From NCBI GenBank assembly GCA_944332815.1, contig CALVKQ010000004.1, positions 1 to 64,000 on the forward strand: DNA of 64,000 bases, read 5' to 3'. Positions 51,716 through 61,262 of this stretch are shown here, in pieces; the stretch's first letter is position 1; the number at the start of each line of letters is the position of its first letter. The position numbers were made by a program, and so were the translations under genes. The stretch comes from an uncultured Clostridia bacterium (GTDB lineage Bacteria > Bacillota > Clostridia > Christensenellales > CAG-917). Under the pieces are notes generated by a model. That model made no database searches, had not been told where the DNA came from, and saw only the letters and a program-made list of their open reading frames with translations.

Positions 51716-52984
51716 TCATTCCTCCGGGCAGGCGAGCACGCCGCGTATCGCGCTCTCCGCAGCGACGTAAGGGGAGGCGAGATAGACCTCCGATGTGACG
51801 TCGCCCATGCGCCCCACAAAGTTGCGGTTGGTGGTGGCGACGGCGCGTTCGCCGTGCGCCAAAATGCCCATATATCCGCCCAGGCAGGGTCCGCAGGTCG
51901 GGGTGGAAACCACCGCGCCGCTGTCCACAAAGGTAGCGGTCAGTCCCTCTTCCAGGCATTGTTTGTACACTTCCATTGTCGCAGGTATGACGATGCAACG
52001 CACCCCTTTTGCCACCTTGCGCCCCTTCATGACGCTCGCCGCCGCGCGCATATCCGACAGCCTGCCGTTGGTGCAGCTGCCTATCACCACCTGGTCTATC
52101 GCGATGTCGTTCGGGATATCCTTTCCGAAAGTGCGGACGTTGGAGGGGAGGTGAGGGAAAGCGACGGTGGGCGGCACGGAGGAGAGGTCGAGGGCGATTT
52201 CCTCGATATACTCCGCGTCAGCGTCCGGGAGGACGAGTTCCTCCGCGCAGGGGTGCACGCCGCGCGACGCGAGGTAAGCCGCCGCCTCTTCGTCCACGGG
52301 GAAGAAAGCGTTTTTCGCGCCGCATTCCACCGCCATATTGGCTATCGTCAGCCTGTCGTCCACGGAAAGTGCGGACACGTTCCCGAAAAATTCCAGCGAA
52401 CGATAGGTCGCGCCGTCCACGCCCAGCATCCCGATGAGGGTGAGGATGACGTCCTTTCCCGTCACGTAGCGGCGCAGCTTGCCCGAAAGGGTGACCTTTA
52501 TAGCCTGCGGCACGCGGAACCAAAGTTTGCCCGTCAGCATGGCTGCCGCCATATCCGTCGAACCGACGCCCGTGGACACGCACCCGAGCGCGCCGTAGGT
52601 GCAGGTGTGGCTGTCCGCGCCTATGATGAGCGCTCCGGGACGTACGAGCCCGAGTTCCGGAAGCAGGGCGTGCTCTATGCCGGCTTTGCCCACGTCGTAA
52701 AAGTGTTCGATGCCCTGTTCGGCGGCAAAGTCGCGCACCGTCTTGCACTGTTCGGCGGATTTGATGTCCTTTGCCGGCACAAAATGGTCGAGCACCAGCG
52801 CCACTTTTTCGGGGCACGCCACCTTTCCGCCCGCCTTTTTCATCTCCGCGATGGCGACGGGGGAGGTGATGTCGTTGCCGAGGATGACGTCCACCTGCGC
52901 GGTGACGAGTTCCCCGGGAGTCACGCTCTCGCGCCCGGCGTGTTTTGCGAATATCTTTTGAGTTGCTGTCAGAGCCATACGCAC
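51716..52984 (-). CDS. leuC: 3-isopropylmalate dehydratase large subunit
   Basis: This 422-residue aconitase-type [4Fe-4S] enzyme has GADSHTCTYGALGC, VIGSCTNGRLSDMRAAA and TPTCGPCLGGYMGIL with the three cluster cysteines. The length (~420) is that of the shorter LeuC type found with citramalate synthases and archaea, rather than the ~466-residue type. It lies 1 bp after cimA. Confidence 0.97.
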   Translation of the reverse strand: MRMALTATQKIFAKHAGRESVTPGELVTAQVDVILGNDITSPVAIAEMKKAGGKVACPEKVALVLDHFVPAKDIKSAEQCKTVRDFAAEQGIEHFYDVGKAGIEHALLPELGLVRPGALIIGADSHTCTYGALGCVSTGVGSTDMAAAMLTGKLWFRVPQAIKVTLSGKLRRYVTGKDVILTLIGMLGVDGATYRSLEFFGNVSALSVDDRLTIANMAVECGAKNAFFPVDEEAAAYLASRGVHPCAEELVLPDADAEYIEEIALDLSSVPPTVAFPHLPSNVRTFGKDIPNDIAIDQVVIGSCTNGRLSDMRAAASVMKGRKVAKGVRCIVIPATMEVYKQCLEEGLTATFVDSGAVVSTPTCGPCLGGYMGILAHGERAVATTNRNFVGRMGDVTSEVYLASPYVAAESAIRGVLACPEE

Positions 52985-52985
52985 C

Positions 52986-54527
52986 TCACACGATCTTCCC
53001 TCTGCCCGTAAGCTTATATTCGAAGCTGTCGGTGAGGGCGGACCAGCTGGCCTCTATGATGTCCGTCGAAACGCCCACCGTGGTCCAGGTGTCCTTTTTG
53101 TCCGTCGAAGTGATGAGCACGCGGACCATCGCGCCCGTCGCGGCGGAACTGTCCACCACGCGCACTTTGTAGTCCACAAGCGTTATCTCGGCAATTTGCG
53201 GAAAATGCTTCGCAAGGGCGGCGCGCAGCGCTTTATCCAGCGCATTGACGGGTCCGTTGCCTTTTTCGGTGACCGAAGTCACCTCGCCTTTCACGCGGAT
53301 CGCCACTTCGGCGGTGTTCACGCCGTCGGGTTTGACGGCTTTGATGCAGTAATGTTCCAGTTCGAAAGAGGGCTTGAACGCATTCATCACGCGCTCGGCG
53401 AGCAGCACGAAACTGCCGTCGGCAACGTCGAACTGATATCCCTTCATTTCCAGCAGTTTGACCATGTCCAGGATCTCTTTGGTCTTGGGGTCGGACTTGT
53501 CGAGGGAGGGGAAGAGGCGTTCCAGTTTTTTTGCCACCGCACTCCTGCCTGCGACCTCGCTGAGCAGGATGCTGTCGCGGTTGCCCACCTCTTCCGGGCG
53601 GATATGCTCGAACGTGCTCGCGTCCTTTATCACCGCGTCGGAGTGCATCCCTGCCTTGTGCGCGAACGCCGCCGCGCCGACGTACGGCATTGCAGGGTCC
53701 AGAGGGATGTTGCTTATCTCCGCCACGGCGTGGGCGGTGCGTGTGAGAGAGCGCAGTTCCACCGTGCGTTCGCAGCCGTTTTTCAGGATGAGATCTGCGA
53801 TGACGGTGGAAAGATTGGCGTTGCCGCATCTTTCCCCGAACCCGAGAAAAGTGCCTTGCACCTGCCTCGCCCCGGCGCTCACTCCGGCGAGGGAGGAGGC
53901 GACCGCGGTGCCCGTGTCGTTGTGGAAGTGCACCCCGATCCTGACGTCGGGCAAAGCCTGCACCGCCGCTTTCGTTAGTGCGTAAGCGTCCTCCGGCGAC
54001 GTGCCGCCGTTAGTGTCGCACAACGTTACGGTGTCCGCCCCGGCTTCCGCCGCTTCTTTGAGGCAGAGCAGGGCGTAGGCGCGGTCCTCTTTCATGCCGT
54101 CAAAGAAGTGCTCGGCGTCAAATATGACCCGTTTGCCGTGCGCGCGCAGAAAACGCACGCTGTCCGCTATCATGCGCAGGTTCTCTTCCTTGGAGGCTTG
54201 AAGCACTTCGCGCACGTGAGTGAGGCTGGTCTTGCCGAAGATACACACGGTGTCAGTGCCTGCGTTCAGGAGCTTGCAAAGTCCCTCGTCCTCTTCCGCC
54301 GCGCAACCTTTCCTGCAAGTGGAGCCGAACGCGACGAGTCCCTTCCCGGAAAATTCCGCGAAAAATTCCGCGTCCTTGGGGTTGGACGCCGGATCGCCGC
54401 CCTCCACGAGGTCAACGCCTATCGAGGAGAGCAGAGAAAATATCTGTTTTTTGTCGGCGATGGAATAGCTGATCCCTGCCGCCTGTGCGCCGTCGCGCAG
54501 AGTTGTGTCGTAAAATTCTATTTTCAT
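52986..54527 (-). CDS. cimA: (R)-citramalate synthase
   Basis: This 513-residue DRE-TIM enzyme condenses pyruvate with acetyl-CoA, starting threonine-independent isoleucine synthesis. FYDTTLRDGAQAAGISYS, VEGGDPASNPKDAEFF, TVTLCDTNGGTSPEDA and GVHFHNDTGTAVASSLAGV match the CimA branch (LeuA reads GEQSPG). The C-terminal dimer/regulatory domain is present (KDTWTTVGVSTDIIEASW). It lies 1 bp from leuA and leuC. Isoleucine feedback is usual for the family. Confidence 0.95.
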   Translation of the reverse strand: MKIEFYDTTLRDGAQAAGISYSIADKKQIFSLLSSIGVDLVEGGDPASNPKDAEFFAEFSGKGLVAFGSTCRKGCAAEEDEGLCKLLNAGTDTVCIFGKTSLTHVREVLQASKEENLRMIADSVRFLRAHGKRVIFDAEHFFDGMKEDRAYALLCLKEAAEAGADTVTLCDTNGGTSPEDAYALTKAAVQALPDVRIGVHFHNDTGTAVASSLAGVSAGARQVQGTFLGFGERCGNANLSTVIADLILKNGCERTVELRSLTRTAHAVAEISNIPLDPAMPYVGAAAFAHKAGMHSDAVIKDASTFEHIRPEEVGNRDSILLSEVAGRSAVAKKLERLFPSLDKSDPKTKEILDMVKLLEMKGYQFDVADGSFVLLAERVMNAFKPSFELEHYCIKAVKPDGVNTAEVAIRVKGEVTSVTEKGNGPVNALDKALRAALAKHFPQIAEITLVDYKVRVVDSSAATGAMVRVLITSTDKKDTWTTVGVSTDIIEASWSALTDSFEYKLTGRGKIV

Positions 54528-54528
54528 A

Positions 54529-56058
54529 TCACTCCTCTTGCAACAGCTTGTTGGTCGCGTTGATGTACGCGATGAGGGAGGCTTCCAGGACGTCGGTGGA
54601 GATGCCCTTGCCCGTCATGGTCTTGCCGTCCTCCGGGGAAGCGAGTTTGACCGTGGCCTCGCCCAGTGCGTCCTTGCCTTCGGACACGGAGTGGAGCTGA
54701 TAGTCCACCAATTTGAAGTTCTGCCCCGTGAGGGAGTTTATGGCTTTGAACCCTGCGTCCACGGGTCCGTCCCCCGTCATGCGCTCGGAGTGCGTCCTGC
54801 CGTCCGCGTCCAGCGATATGAGCGCGGAAGCGGAGTTTTTGTAGGCGGTGACTTCGTAGTCTTTGAGGGTATATATGCGCTTGACCCTGCGGCGGTAGAC
54901 ACCCGAAAGCAGGGCGTCGATATCGCCGCGAGTGACCTCTTTTTTGCGGTCGGCAAGTTCCTTGTAACGGGGGAAGTAGGCGTCCACCTGTTCGCTCGTG
55001 AGCGTATAGCCCATTTCCTCCAAAAGCTCCGAAAACGCATGTTTACCGCTGTGTTTGCCGAGGAAAAGTGCGTTTTCGGGCACTCCTATATCTTTGGGGC
55101 TCATTATCTCGTAAGTGGCTTTGTTGGCGAGCACCCCGTGCTGATGTATGCCGGATTCGTGCACGAAAGCGTTCTTTCCCACCACCGCTTTGTTGGGGGG
55201 CAGCTTTATGCCGACGATGCCGCTGACCAGCTGGCTCACGCGGTAGATGCGCTCCGTCACTATATCGGTGCGCATACGGAAGCGGTCGCGCCTGGTGCGT
55301 ATGCCCATGACCACTTCTTCGAGGGCGGCGTTGCCTGCGCGTTCGCCTATGCCGTTCACGGTGCATTCTATCTGCGTCGCGCCTGCCTCCGCGGCGGCAA
55401 GGGAATTTGCCGTCGCCATGCCCAGGTCGTTATGGCAGTGCACCGCGACGTCCGCTTTTTCTATGCCGGGGACGTTGGCGCGGATGTAGGAGATCATCTC
55501 CTTCATTTCGGCAGGCACGGCGTAACCCACCGTGTCGGGGAAGTTGAGGGTGGTCGCGCCTGCTTCGAGCGCGGCGCGAGCGGCGCGCGCGAGGAACTCG
55601 TGAGGGGTGCGCGTGGCATCTTCGAATGAGAATTCCACGTCCGAAGCGAGCGAGCGCGCGTACGCGGTATGTGTGCGTATCATCTCTATCGCCGTGTCCT
55701 CATCGATGCGCAGTTTATATTCGAGGTGTATGGGGGAGGTGGCGAGGAAGATGTGTATCCTGGGGTGCGCCGCATCGCGTACGGCAGCCCAACCGCGGTC
55801 TATATCCTTCTTGCGACAGCGGCAGAGCGCCGCGACGGTCGCGCGTTTTATGAGGGAGGATATCTCTTTCACCGCCTTGAATTCCCCTTCGCTGGCGGCA
55901 GGGAAGCCTGCTTCGATGACGTCCACGCCGAGGTGTTCCAAGGCTTCCGCCACGTCCAGTTTTTCGTTGATGTGCATGCTGCATCCCGGCGACTGTTCGC
56001 CGTCGCGCAGGGTGGTGTCGAATATCTTTATTTTTCTGTCTGTCATGATGTCTTTCAT
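54529..56058 (-). CDS. leuA: 2-isopropylmalate synthase
   Basis: This 509-residue enzyme makes 2-isopropylmalate from ketoisovalerate and acetyl-CoA, the first leucine step. IFDTTLRDGEQSPGCSM, IEAGFPAASEGEF, CHNDLGMATANSLAA, and GERAGNAALEEVVMGI are diagnostic, and the C-terminal allosteric leucine domain is present (MTGKGISTDVLEASL). Starts at 56058 and 56046 are both possible; neither has a strong ribosome binding site. It is 57 bp from ilvN. Confidence 0.97.
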   Translation of the reverse strand: MKDIMTDRKIKIFDTTLRDGEQSPGCSMHINEKLDVAEALEHLGVDVIEAGFPAASEGEFKAVKEISSLIKRATVAALCRCRKKDIDRGWAAVRDAAHPRIHIFLATSPIHLEYKLRIDEDTAIEMIRTHTAYARSLASDVEFSFEDATRTPHEFLARAARAALEAGATTLNFPDTVGYAVPAEMKEMISYIRANVPGIEKADVAVHCHNDLGMATANSLAAAEAGATQIECTVNGIGERAGNAALEEVVMGIRTRRDRFRMRTDIVTERIYRVSQLVSGIVGIKLPPNKAVVGKNAFVHESGIHQHGVLANKATYEIMSPKDIGVPENALFLGKHSGKHAFSELLEEMGYTLTSEQVDAYFPRYKELADRKKEVTRGDIDALLSGVYRRRVKRIYTLKDYEVTAYKNSASALISLDADGRTHSERMTGDGPVDAGFKAINSLTGQNFKLVDYQLHSVSEGKDALGEATVKLASPEDGKTMTGKGISTDVLEASLIAYINATNKLLQEE

Positions 56059-56115
56059 GCCGGATGTCGTGTGTGCCTGAACGGCGGACGAGGAGCGCGC
56101 CGCCCGGCGGATGCG

Positions 56116-56631
56116 TCAGTTTTCTATGCTTTTAGCGAGGCTGCCTGCTCCGCGAGCGAGGGCGGCGCCGCCCGTGCGCGCCATTTCCAGTATGTCGTAA
56201 CTGCTCAACGTCTTGACGAAGTTGTCCACTTTGTCGGTGGAACCCGTGAGTTCCAGCATCATGCTGTCCGTGGTGACGTCGATGGCTTTTGCTCCGAAGA
56301 GGGCGCAAAGGTCCACTATCTCGCTGCGTTTTGCGCCGCCGACGGCGACCTTGATGAGCAGCAGCTCGCGCGCGGCGACGTTTTTGACGTCGAAGTCCAT
56401 GACCTTCACCACGTCTTCCTGCTTTTCGAGTTGGGCGACTATCTGCTTGACGGTGCCGGGAGCGGCGTTGACTGTGATGGTCATCCTGGACCACCTTTCG
56501 TCTTCGGTGGCGCACACGGTCAGCCCGTCGATGTTGTAGCCGCGCCTGGAAAACAGCCCCGCTATGCGCGACAGCACGCCGGGTTGGTTGTTGACGAGAA
56601 CGGATATGATCTGCCTGGTCGAGTTGTCCAT
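56116..56631 (-). CDS. ilvN: Acetolactate synthase small (regulatory) subunit
   Basis: This 171-residue protein regulates IlvB and confers valine feedback. The N-terminal ACT domain reads ISVLVNNQPGVLSRIAGLFSRRGYNIDGLTV, and the C-terminal domain includes ELTGSTDKVDNFVKTL. Length is normal. GGAGATAT precedes the start, 8 bp after ilvB. Confidence 0.97.
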   Translation of the reverse strand: MDNSTRQIISVLVNNQPGVLSRIAGLFSRRGYNIDGLTVCATEDERWSRMTITVNAAPGTVKQIVAQLEKQEDVVKVMDFDVKNVAARELLLIKVAVGGAKRSEIVDLCALFGAKAIDVTTDSMMLELTGSTDKVDNFVKTLSSYDILEMARTGGAALARGAGSLAKSIEN

Positions 56632-56639
56632 ATATCTCC

Positions 56640-58241
56640 TTATATCCCCGTGTTGATGGGGAGTTTGAAATCTATCACGACGGGAAGGGATCCGTCAAGA
56701 GCGCGTTCCACTGCTTCCGTGACGTCCTCCTCCTCGGCGACGGTGACTCCGCGCGCGCCCATGGCTTCCGCAAGGGCGGCGTAATCCACGCCGAGGTAAA
56801 GGGAACTCGCGCTCATGTTCCTGGTCCCCCGCGCGGTTTGCAGCTTTCTTATCATGCCCAAAGAATTGTTGTTGAGCACCGCGACGACGAGGGGCACGTG
56901 ATGTTTGACTGCGGTGGTGAGCTCGTTGAAGTTCATGTTGAAGGAGCCGTCCCCCGTGACCACGAGGCAGGTGTCGCCGCTCGCGAAATGCGCGCCTATC
57001 GCCGCCCCCATGCCGAAGCCCATCGCGCCCAGCCCTCCGCTGGTGAGGAAGCGACGGGGGGAGTATATCTCCGCGTTATGCGCCGCCCACTCCTGATGCA
57101 GTCCCACGTCCGTGGTGACGGTGATGTTCCTGCCCATCGCATGAGTGAGCGCGCGGATGATACGCGTGCCGCGGTTTTCCTCCTTGGCGTCGGGCATGGA
57201 GTCGTAAGCCCATTCCGCGTCCCCTTTTTCGCCGACGAGAGGCAACAGCGCGTCCAACGAGAGGGCGGCGTCGCCGACCACCGCGGCGGCGGCGGTGAGG
57301 TTTTTGTCTATTTCAGCCTTGTCGGAATCCAGTTGCAACAGGGGTATGCGCCGCTTGCGCAGCCCGTTGAACGCCCCGTATCTGCTGTTGAACCTCGCCC
57401 CGACGGTGATGAAAAGGTCGCATTCCGAAATGGCTTCGGTGGCTTTGATGTTTATGTCGGACAGCACTCCCAGCGCGCGCTCGTAGTCGGGAGGGCAGCA
57501 CCCTATGCCCATATACGAGGTCACGACGGGGGCTTTGATCTTGCGCGCAAGCTCCATTAGCCGGTTTTCCGCGCCCGACCATGCCGCCCCTCCGCCTGCG
57601 TAAATGAGCGGACGCTCGGCGCGGTCTATCATCTCCGCCGCGTGTTCTATCTGCTCCTCACAGGCGGCAACGGGAAGCGCTCTTGCGGGGGAGGTCGGTT
57701 CGTATTCGGCAGAGCAGTCCAGGATGTCGGACGGGATGTCCACCAGCACGGGTCCCTTTCTTCCGCTCTCCGCCAGCGCGAACGCTCGCCGCACCGCAGG
57801 CGCTATCTCCGACGCGCTCTTTACGATGATGCCGTATTTGGTGACGGGCATGGACACGTCGAAGATGTCCACCTCCTGAAAGCTGTCGTGCCCGAGTTGC
57901 GCAAGGGGGACGTTGCCCGTTATGGCGACGAGAGGGATGCTGTCCATATACGCGTCCGCAAGCCCCGTCACCAGGTTGGTCGCGCCGGGGCCGGACGTCG
58001 CCAGCACCACGCCTGCGCGTCCGCTCCGCCTGGCGTATCCCTCCGCGGCAAAACATGCCCCTTGCTCGTGAGCGGTGAGCACATGACGTATGGAAGAATC
58101 CGCCAGCGCGTCATACACCGAGAGTATGCTCGCGCCCGGGTACCCGAATATGTTGCGGATGCCCTGTTCTTCCAGACAGTTCACAAGTATCTTCGCGCCG
58201 CTTATCAGCATTCCCGTCGCGCACGCATAACGTGCGTACAT
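56640..58241 (-). CDS. ilvB: Acetolactate synthase large (catalytic) subunit
   Basis: This 533-residue thiamine-diphosphate enzyme makes acetolactate or acetohydroxybutyrate. IFGYPGASILSVYDAL, TAHEQGACFAAEGYAR (catalytic Glu), TSGPGATNLVTGLADA, and the ThDP/Mg motif VVTGDGSFNMNFNEL are clear. AAGGAGAAA precedes ATG 58241, so the short leader MYARYACATG is accepted. It is the first gene of the operon. ilvC and ilvD are not in the window. Confidence 0.97.
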   Translation of the reverse strand: MYARYACATGMLISGAKILVNCLEEQGIRNIFGYPGASILSVYDALADSSIRHVLTAHEQGACFAAEGYARRSGRAGVVLATSGPGATNLVTGLADAYMDSIPLVAITGNVPLAQLGHDSFQEVDIFDVSMPVTKYGIIVKSASEIAPAVRRAFALAESGRKGPVLVDIPSDILDCSAEYEPTSPARALPVAACEEQIEHAAEMIDRAERPLIYAGGGAAWSGAENRLMELARKIKAPVVTSYMGIGCCPPDYERALGVLSDINIKATEAISECDLFITVGARFNSRYGAFNGLRKRRIPLLQLDSDKAEIDKNLTAAAAVVGDAALSLDALLPLVGEKGDAEWAYDSMPDAKEENRGTRIIRALTHAMGRNITVTTDVGLHQEWAAHNAEIYSPRRFLTSGGLGAMGFGMGAAIGAHFASGDTCLVVTGDGSFNMNFNELTTAVKHHVPLVVAVLNNNSLGMIRKLQTARGTRNMSASSLYLGVDYAALAEAMGARGVTVAEEEDVTEAVERALDGSLPVVIDFKLPINTGI

Positions 58242-58275
58242 TTTCTCCTTAAAAGAATAGATATCATATCACTTA

Positions 58276-58304
58276 ATTTTATAACAAGCGCGCCACATCG
58301 TCAA
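58276..58304 (-). promoter_or_regulatory. Promoter of the ilv-leu operon
   Basis: On the minus strand: TTGACG (58304-58299), a 17-bp spacer and TAAAAT (58281-58276). The leader is only ~30 nt, so a T-box or peptide attenuator does not fit and control is probably at the promoter. Confidence 0.7.
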
Positions 58305-58369
58305 GAGGAACAGCCTGCCCTCCGCCGCATTCCGCCTGCGCAGGGGAGGGCAAACCTCCCGAAAACGGG

Positions 58370-58505
58370 GTATATTTGCATAAAAACTCGTATATTTTGC
58401 ATATTATACGTTTTTGCGGCGCAACATGGCGGAGAATGCGAAATTTTATGCAAAATCGTTTGCGTTTTATAAAATGCGGTGGTAGTATGTTTGCATATAA
58501 ACAAA
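58370..58505. promoter_or_regulatory. Repeated TTTGCATA motifs in the divergent ilv/ABC region
   Basis: TATATTTGCATA (58371-58382) and TATATTTTGCATA (58391-58403) are spaced 20 bp apart. They are followed by TTTTATGCAAAAT (58444-58456) and TATGTTTGCATATAAAC (58487-58503). The spacing of about two helical turns suggests operator sites. A likely ABC promoter is TTGCGT (58460-58465), 17 bp, TAGTAT (58483-58488). Confidence 0.5.
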
Positions 58506-58521
58506 AACAGGGAGGCAATCC

Positions 58522-59409
58522 ATGAAGAAATTCAGCAAAATTTTGGTGCTGGTCCTCGCACTCGCGCTCATCGTCGGCGCCTGTTTCGCGTTTGCGGCGT
58601 GCAACGATAATGACGGCTCGACCGGTAATCGCAAAATAAACATGCTGAATGTTGAACTGTCCAGTGAACAGTACGCATTCATATTCAAAAAGAGTGACAC
58701 CGAATTGAAGGAACAGGTCAATCAGATCCTCGCCGACAAGGCGACCGAGGTGCAGGCTATCATCGATAAGTACCTCAACGCATCGGCAGACGAACTGATG
58801 TCTTTCGGTTCGGTCATCAAAACCGAAGCGACGGGCGCGGCAGACGAATTGGTCGTCGCCACCAATGCAGAGTTCGCTCCTTTTGAATACTTTAACGGGA
58901 ACAAACTTGCAGGCATCGACATCGAGATAGCACAGTTGATCGCCGATCAGCTCGGCAAGTCCCTCGTCGTCGAGCATATGAAGTTCGAAGCCGTTGTTAC
59001 CTCCGTGCAGACGATAGAAAAATACGATATCGGCATGGCGGCGCTCACCATCAGCCCCGATAGGGCAGAATCGGTCGATTTCAGTTCGCCCTATTATGAC
59101 ACGACGCAGGTGCTCGTCCTCAAAGCGAATGACCAGACTTTCCAGTATTGCACGAACGCGGCAGAGGTCGCAGAGATACTCGGGACTTTGAGCGGCAACG
59201 CGGCGAAGTGCGGCGGACAGCGCGGAACGACCGGTGAGTTTTACGTGCGCGGTAACGACAGCCTCGGTTTTGACGGATACAGCAACCTTTCCTTCGAAGG
59301 TTACGACGCGCCCGCGCTTGCCGTGGAAGCCATGCTCAGCGGAAACATTTCGTTCGTGATAGTCGATAAAGCGATCGCGATATCATTGCTCAAGAACTTT
59401 AACGCGTAA
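58522..59409 (+). CDS. Amino-acid ABC transporter binding lipoprotein, apparently circularly permuted
   Basis: This 295-residue protein has a lipoprotein signal ending FAAC (Cys27). Residues ~108-295 match the family-3 solute-binding fold from its normal start (ELVVATNAEFAPFEYFNGNKLAGIDIEIAQLIADQLG, ALTISPDRAESVDFSSPYYDT) but stop at FVIVDKAIAISLLKNFNA. The segment that normally follows (ETLxxExYAFAVKKGNTELxxxVNxAL...IIxKY) is instead found at the N-terminus: VELSSEQYAFIFKKSDTEL, then VNQILADKATEVQAIIDKYL (residues 44-85). A ~22-residue linker joins them. GGAGG precedes the start; overlaps the permease by 1 nt. Confidence 0.9.
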   Translation: MKKFSKILVLVLALALIVGACFAFAACNDNDGSTGNRKINMLNVELSSEQYAFIFKKSDTELKEQVNQILADKATEVQAIIDKYLNASADELMSFGSVIKTEATGAADELVVATNAEFAPFEYFNGNKLAGIDIEIAQLIADQLGKSLVVEHMKFEAVVTSVQTIEKYDIGMAALTISPDRAESVDFSSPYYDTTQVLVLKANDQTFQYCTNAAEVAEILGTLSGNAAKCGGQRGTTGEFYVRGNDSLGFDGYSNLSFEGYDAPALAVEAMLSGNISFVIVDKAIAISLLKNFNA

Positions 59410-60122
59410 TGTTTCAGGTAAGCTGGGAAAAATTTGTTAAGATCTTCGTTGATAACGAAGGTTATAAGAATGTATTGCTGGGTTTAGAAAACACAGCATA
59501 CATTGCTTTATTCGGCTTTTTGATAGGTCTGTGCATCGGAACCGTCATTGCCGTGTTCAAAGTGGCAGGCAGCAACAATAAAGTTGCCAAAGCCATTTCG
59601 AAGGTCGGGGATGTTTATGTGGGATTTTTCCGGGGCACACCTATCCTGGTGCAGCTGCTGCTCGTGTACTACGTGCTGTTCCCTGCCATGGGAGTGACGG
59701 TGGATAAACTTATCATCGCGATAGTCACGTTCGGCATGAACAGCGGCGCATACGTTGCCGAGATAATGCGCAGCGGCGTTTTATCCGTGGACTCGGGGCA
59801 GTACGAAGCAGGGAGAAGCCTTGGGCTCTCCTACGCGTCTACCATGTGCCGCATAGTATTGCCCCAAGCGCTCAAAAACAGCTTGCCCTCATTAGGCAAC
59901 GAGCTTATAGCCCTGGTAAAAGATACGTCGGTCGCAGGGTTCATCGCGGTGTTCGATCTGACAGGAGCGTTTACGCTTATCGGCGGCGCAGCGTACTCTT
60001 ACGTCGTTCCCTACGTAGTGCTCGCGCTGTTCTATCTCGTCATCGTTATCATCTTGACTTTGATCATCAAACTTATAGAAAGGAGGCTGCGGAAAGGTGA
60101 CAGAAGAGTTAGTGCAAAATGA
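59409..60122 (+). CDS. Amino-acid ABC transporter permease (HisM/GlnP type)
   Basis: This 237-residue membrane protein has about five helices. [24 protein letters not shown] opens the domain. The cytoplasmic EAA loop is [52 protein letters not shown] is typical of polar amino-acid permeases. The start overlaps the binding-protein stop (TAATG). It ends with a basic [13 protein letters not shown] tail overlapping the ATPase start by 26 nt. Confidence 0.95.
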   Translation: MFQVSWEKFVKIFVDNEGYKNVLLGLENTAYIALFGFLIGLCIGTVIAVFKVAGSNNKVAKAISKVGDVYVGFFRGTPILVQLLLVYYVLFPAMGVTVDKLIIAIVTFGMNSGAYVAEIMRSGVLSVDSGQYEAGRSLGLSYASTMCRIVLPQALKNSLPSLGNELIALVKDTSVAGFIAVFDLTGAFTLIGGAAYSYVVPYVVLALFYLVIVIILTLIIKLIERRLRKGDRRVSAK

Positions 60123-61239
60123 TGTCTTGAATGACGCGGATGTCGCCTCCTCCGCAAAAACCGGCGACCCCATCATCGAGGTGGTCAACCTTACCAAGAA
60201 ATTCGGCGATCTGTTGGTGCTGGACGACATCTCCGAAAGCGTGCAAGAAGGGGAGAAGGTGGTCGTCATCGGTCCCTCCGGCGGCGGAAAGTCCACTTTC
60301 CTCCGTTGTCTGAACTGCCTCGAAGACCCGACCAGCGGTCAGATATTCTTCGAGGGCGTGGACCTTGCGGACCTCAAAGTCAACATCAACGAGCATCGCA
60401 GAAAGATGGGGATGGTGTTCCAGCAGTTCAACCTGTTCAACAACCTCACCGTCAAGAAAAATATCACCCTCGCGCCCGTCAAGATAGGCATTGCGGATCT
60501 GCGCAAAGCCAAGTTGCATAACGCGTTCGTTCCCCTCTATAACAAGTGGTTCGCGCGCTTCGGAGCAGGGCATAACGCCAAGGTGGAAAAAAAGCGCGAA
60601 GAGCTGCGTTCCAAGGTTGAAATGTTCAAAACGGAACTTGAACCCATAGTTTCGGAGTGGGAGCAGACAAAGACCGTTGAGGAAGCGGCAGGCAAAAGCG
60701 TGGTTTCCTACGACCCCGTGCTCACCAAGAAGAAGCTCGCCGTCACCGCCAAATTGGAGAAGGCGGAGAGGGCGCTGGCACATGCCGTGCCTGCCGCCGA
60801 AAAGACGGAGGTCGAACTCGCGTTCAACAGCGCGAAAGAGGTGCGCGCCGCGGCGGAGGAAAACGCCATGCGCCTGCTCGCACGCATAGGGCTGGACAGC
60901 AAAGCGGACGTCTATCCCTCCACCCTTTCCGGCGGACAGAAACAGCGCGTCGCGATAGTCCGTGCGCTCGCCATGAACCCCAAAGTCATGCTCTTTGACG
61001 AGCCCACTTCCGCGCTCGACCCGGAGATGGTCGGGGAGGTGCTCGACCTCATCAAGCAGGTCGCGGACGAGGGGATGACGATGGTCATCGTCACGCACGA
61101 GATGGGGTTTGCAAGGGAAGTCGGCACGCGCATCCTCTTCATGGCGGAGGGCAAAGTGCTGGAACAAGCTCCCCCGGAGCAGTTCTTCACCGCGCCGCAG
61201 CACCCCAGGTTGAAAGAGTTTTTGGCAAAGGTGTTGTGA
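60097..61239 (+). CDS. Amino-acid ABC transporter ATPase with ~110-residue helical insertion
   Basis: This 380-residue protein would be GlnQ-like (usually ~240 residues) but is much longer. Walker [11 protein letters not shown] is at ~58-67, Q-loop [13 protein letters not shown] at ~107-119, signature LSGGQKQR at ~277-284, Walker [13 protein letters not shown], switch His [10 protein letters not shown]. Between Q-loop and signature, where ~55 residues are normal, there are ~165. The extra part (~139-252) is charged and helical with coiled-coil character ([39 protein letters not shown]). Start is GTG 60097 after AGGAGG. Confidence 0.95.
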   Translation: MTEELVQNDVLNDADVASSAKTGDPIIEVVNLTKKFGDLLVLDDISESVQEGEKVVVIGPSGGGKSTFLRCLNCLEDPTSGQIFFEGVDLADLKVNINEHRRKMGMVFQQFNLFNNLTVKKNITLAPVKIGIADLRKAKLHNAFVPLYNKWFARFGAGHNAKVEKKREELRSKVEMFKTELEPIVSEWEQTKTVEEAAGKSVVSYDPVLTKKKLAVTAKLEKAERALAHAVPAAEKTEVELAFNSAKEVRAAAEENAMRLLARIGLDSKADVYPSTLSGGQKQRVAIVRALAMNPKVMLFDEPTSALDPEMVGEVLDLIKQVADEGMTMVIVTHEMGFAREVGTRILFMAEGKVLEQAPPEQFFTAPQHPRLKEFLAKVL

Positions 61240-61262
61240 GTGAGAAGCCCATGACATCATCG

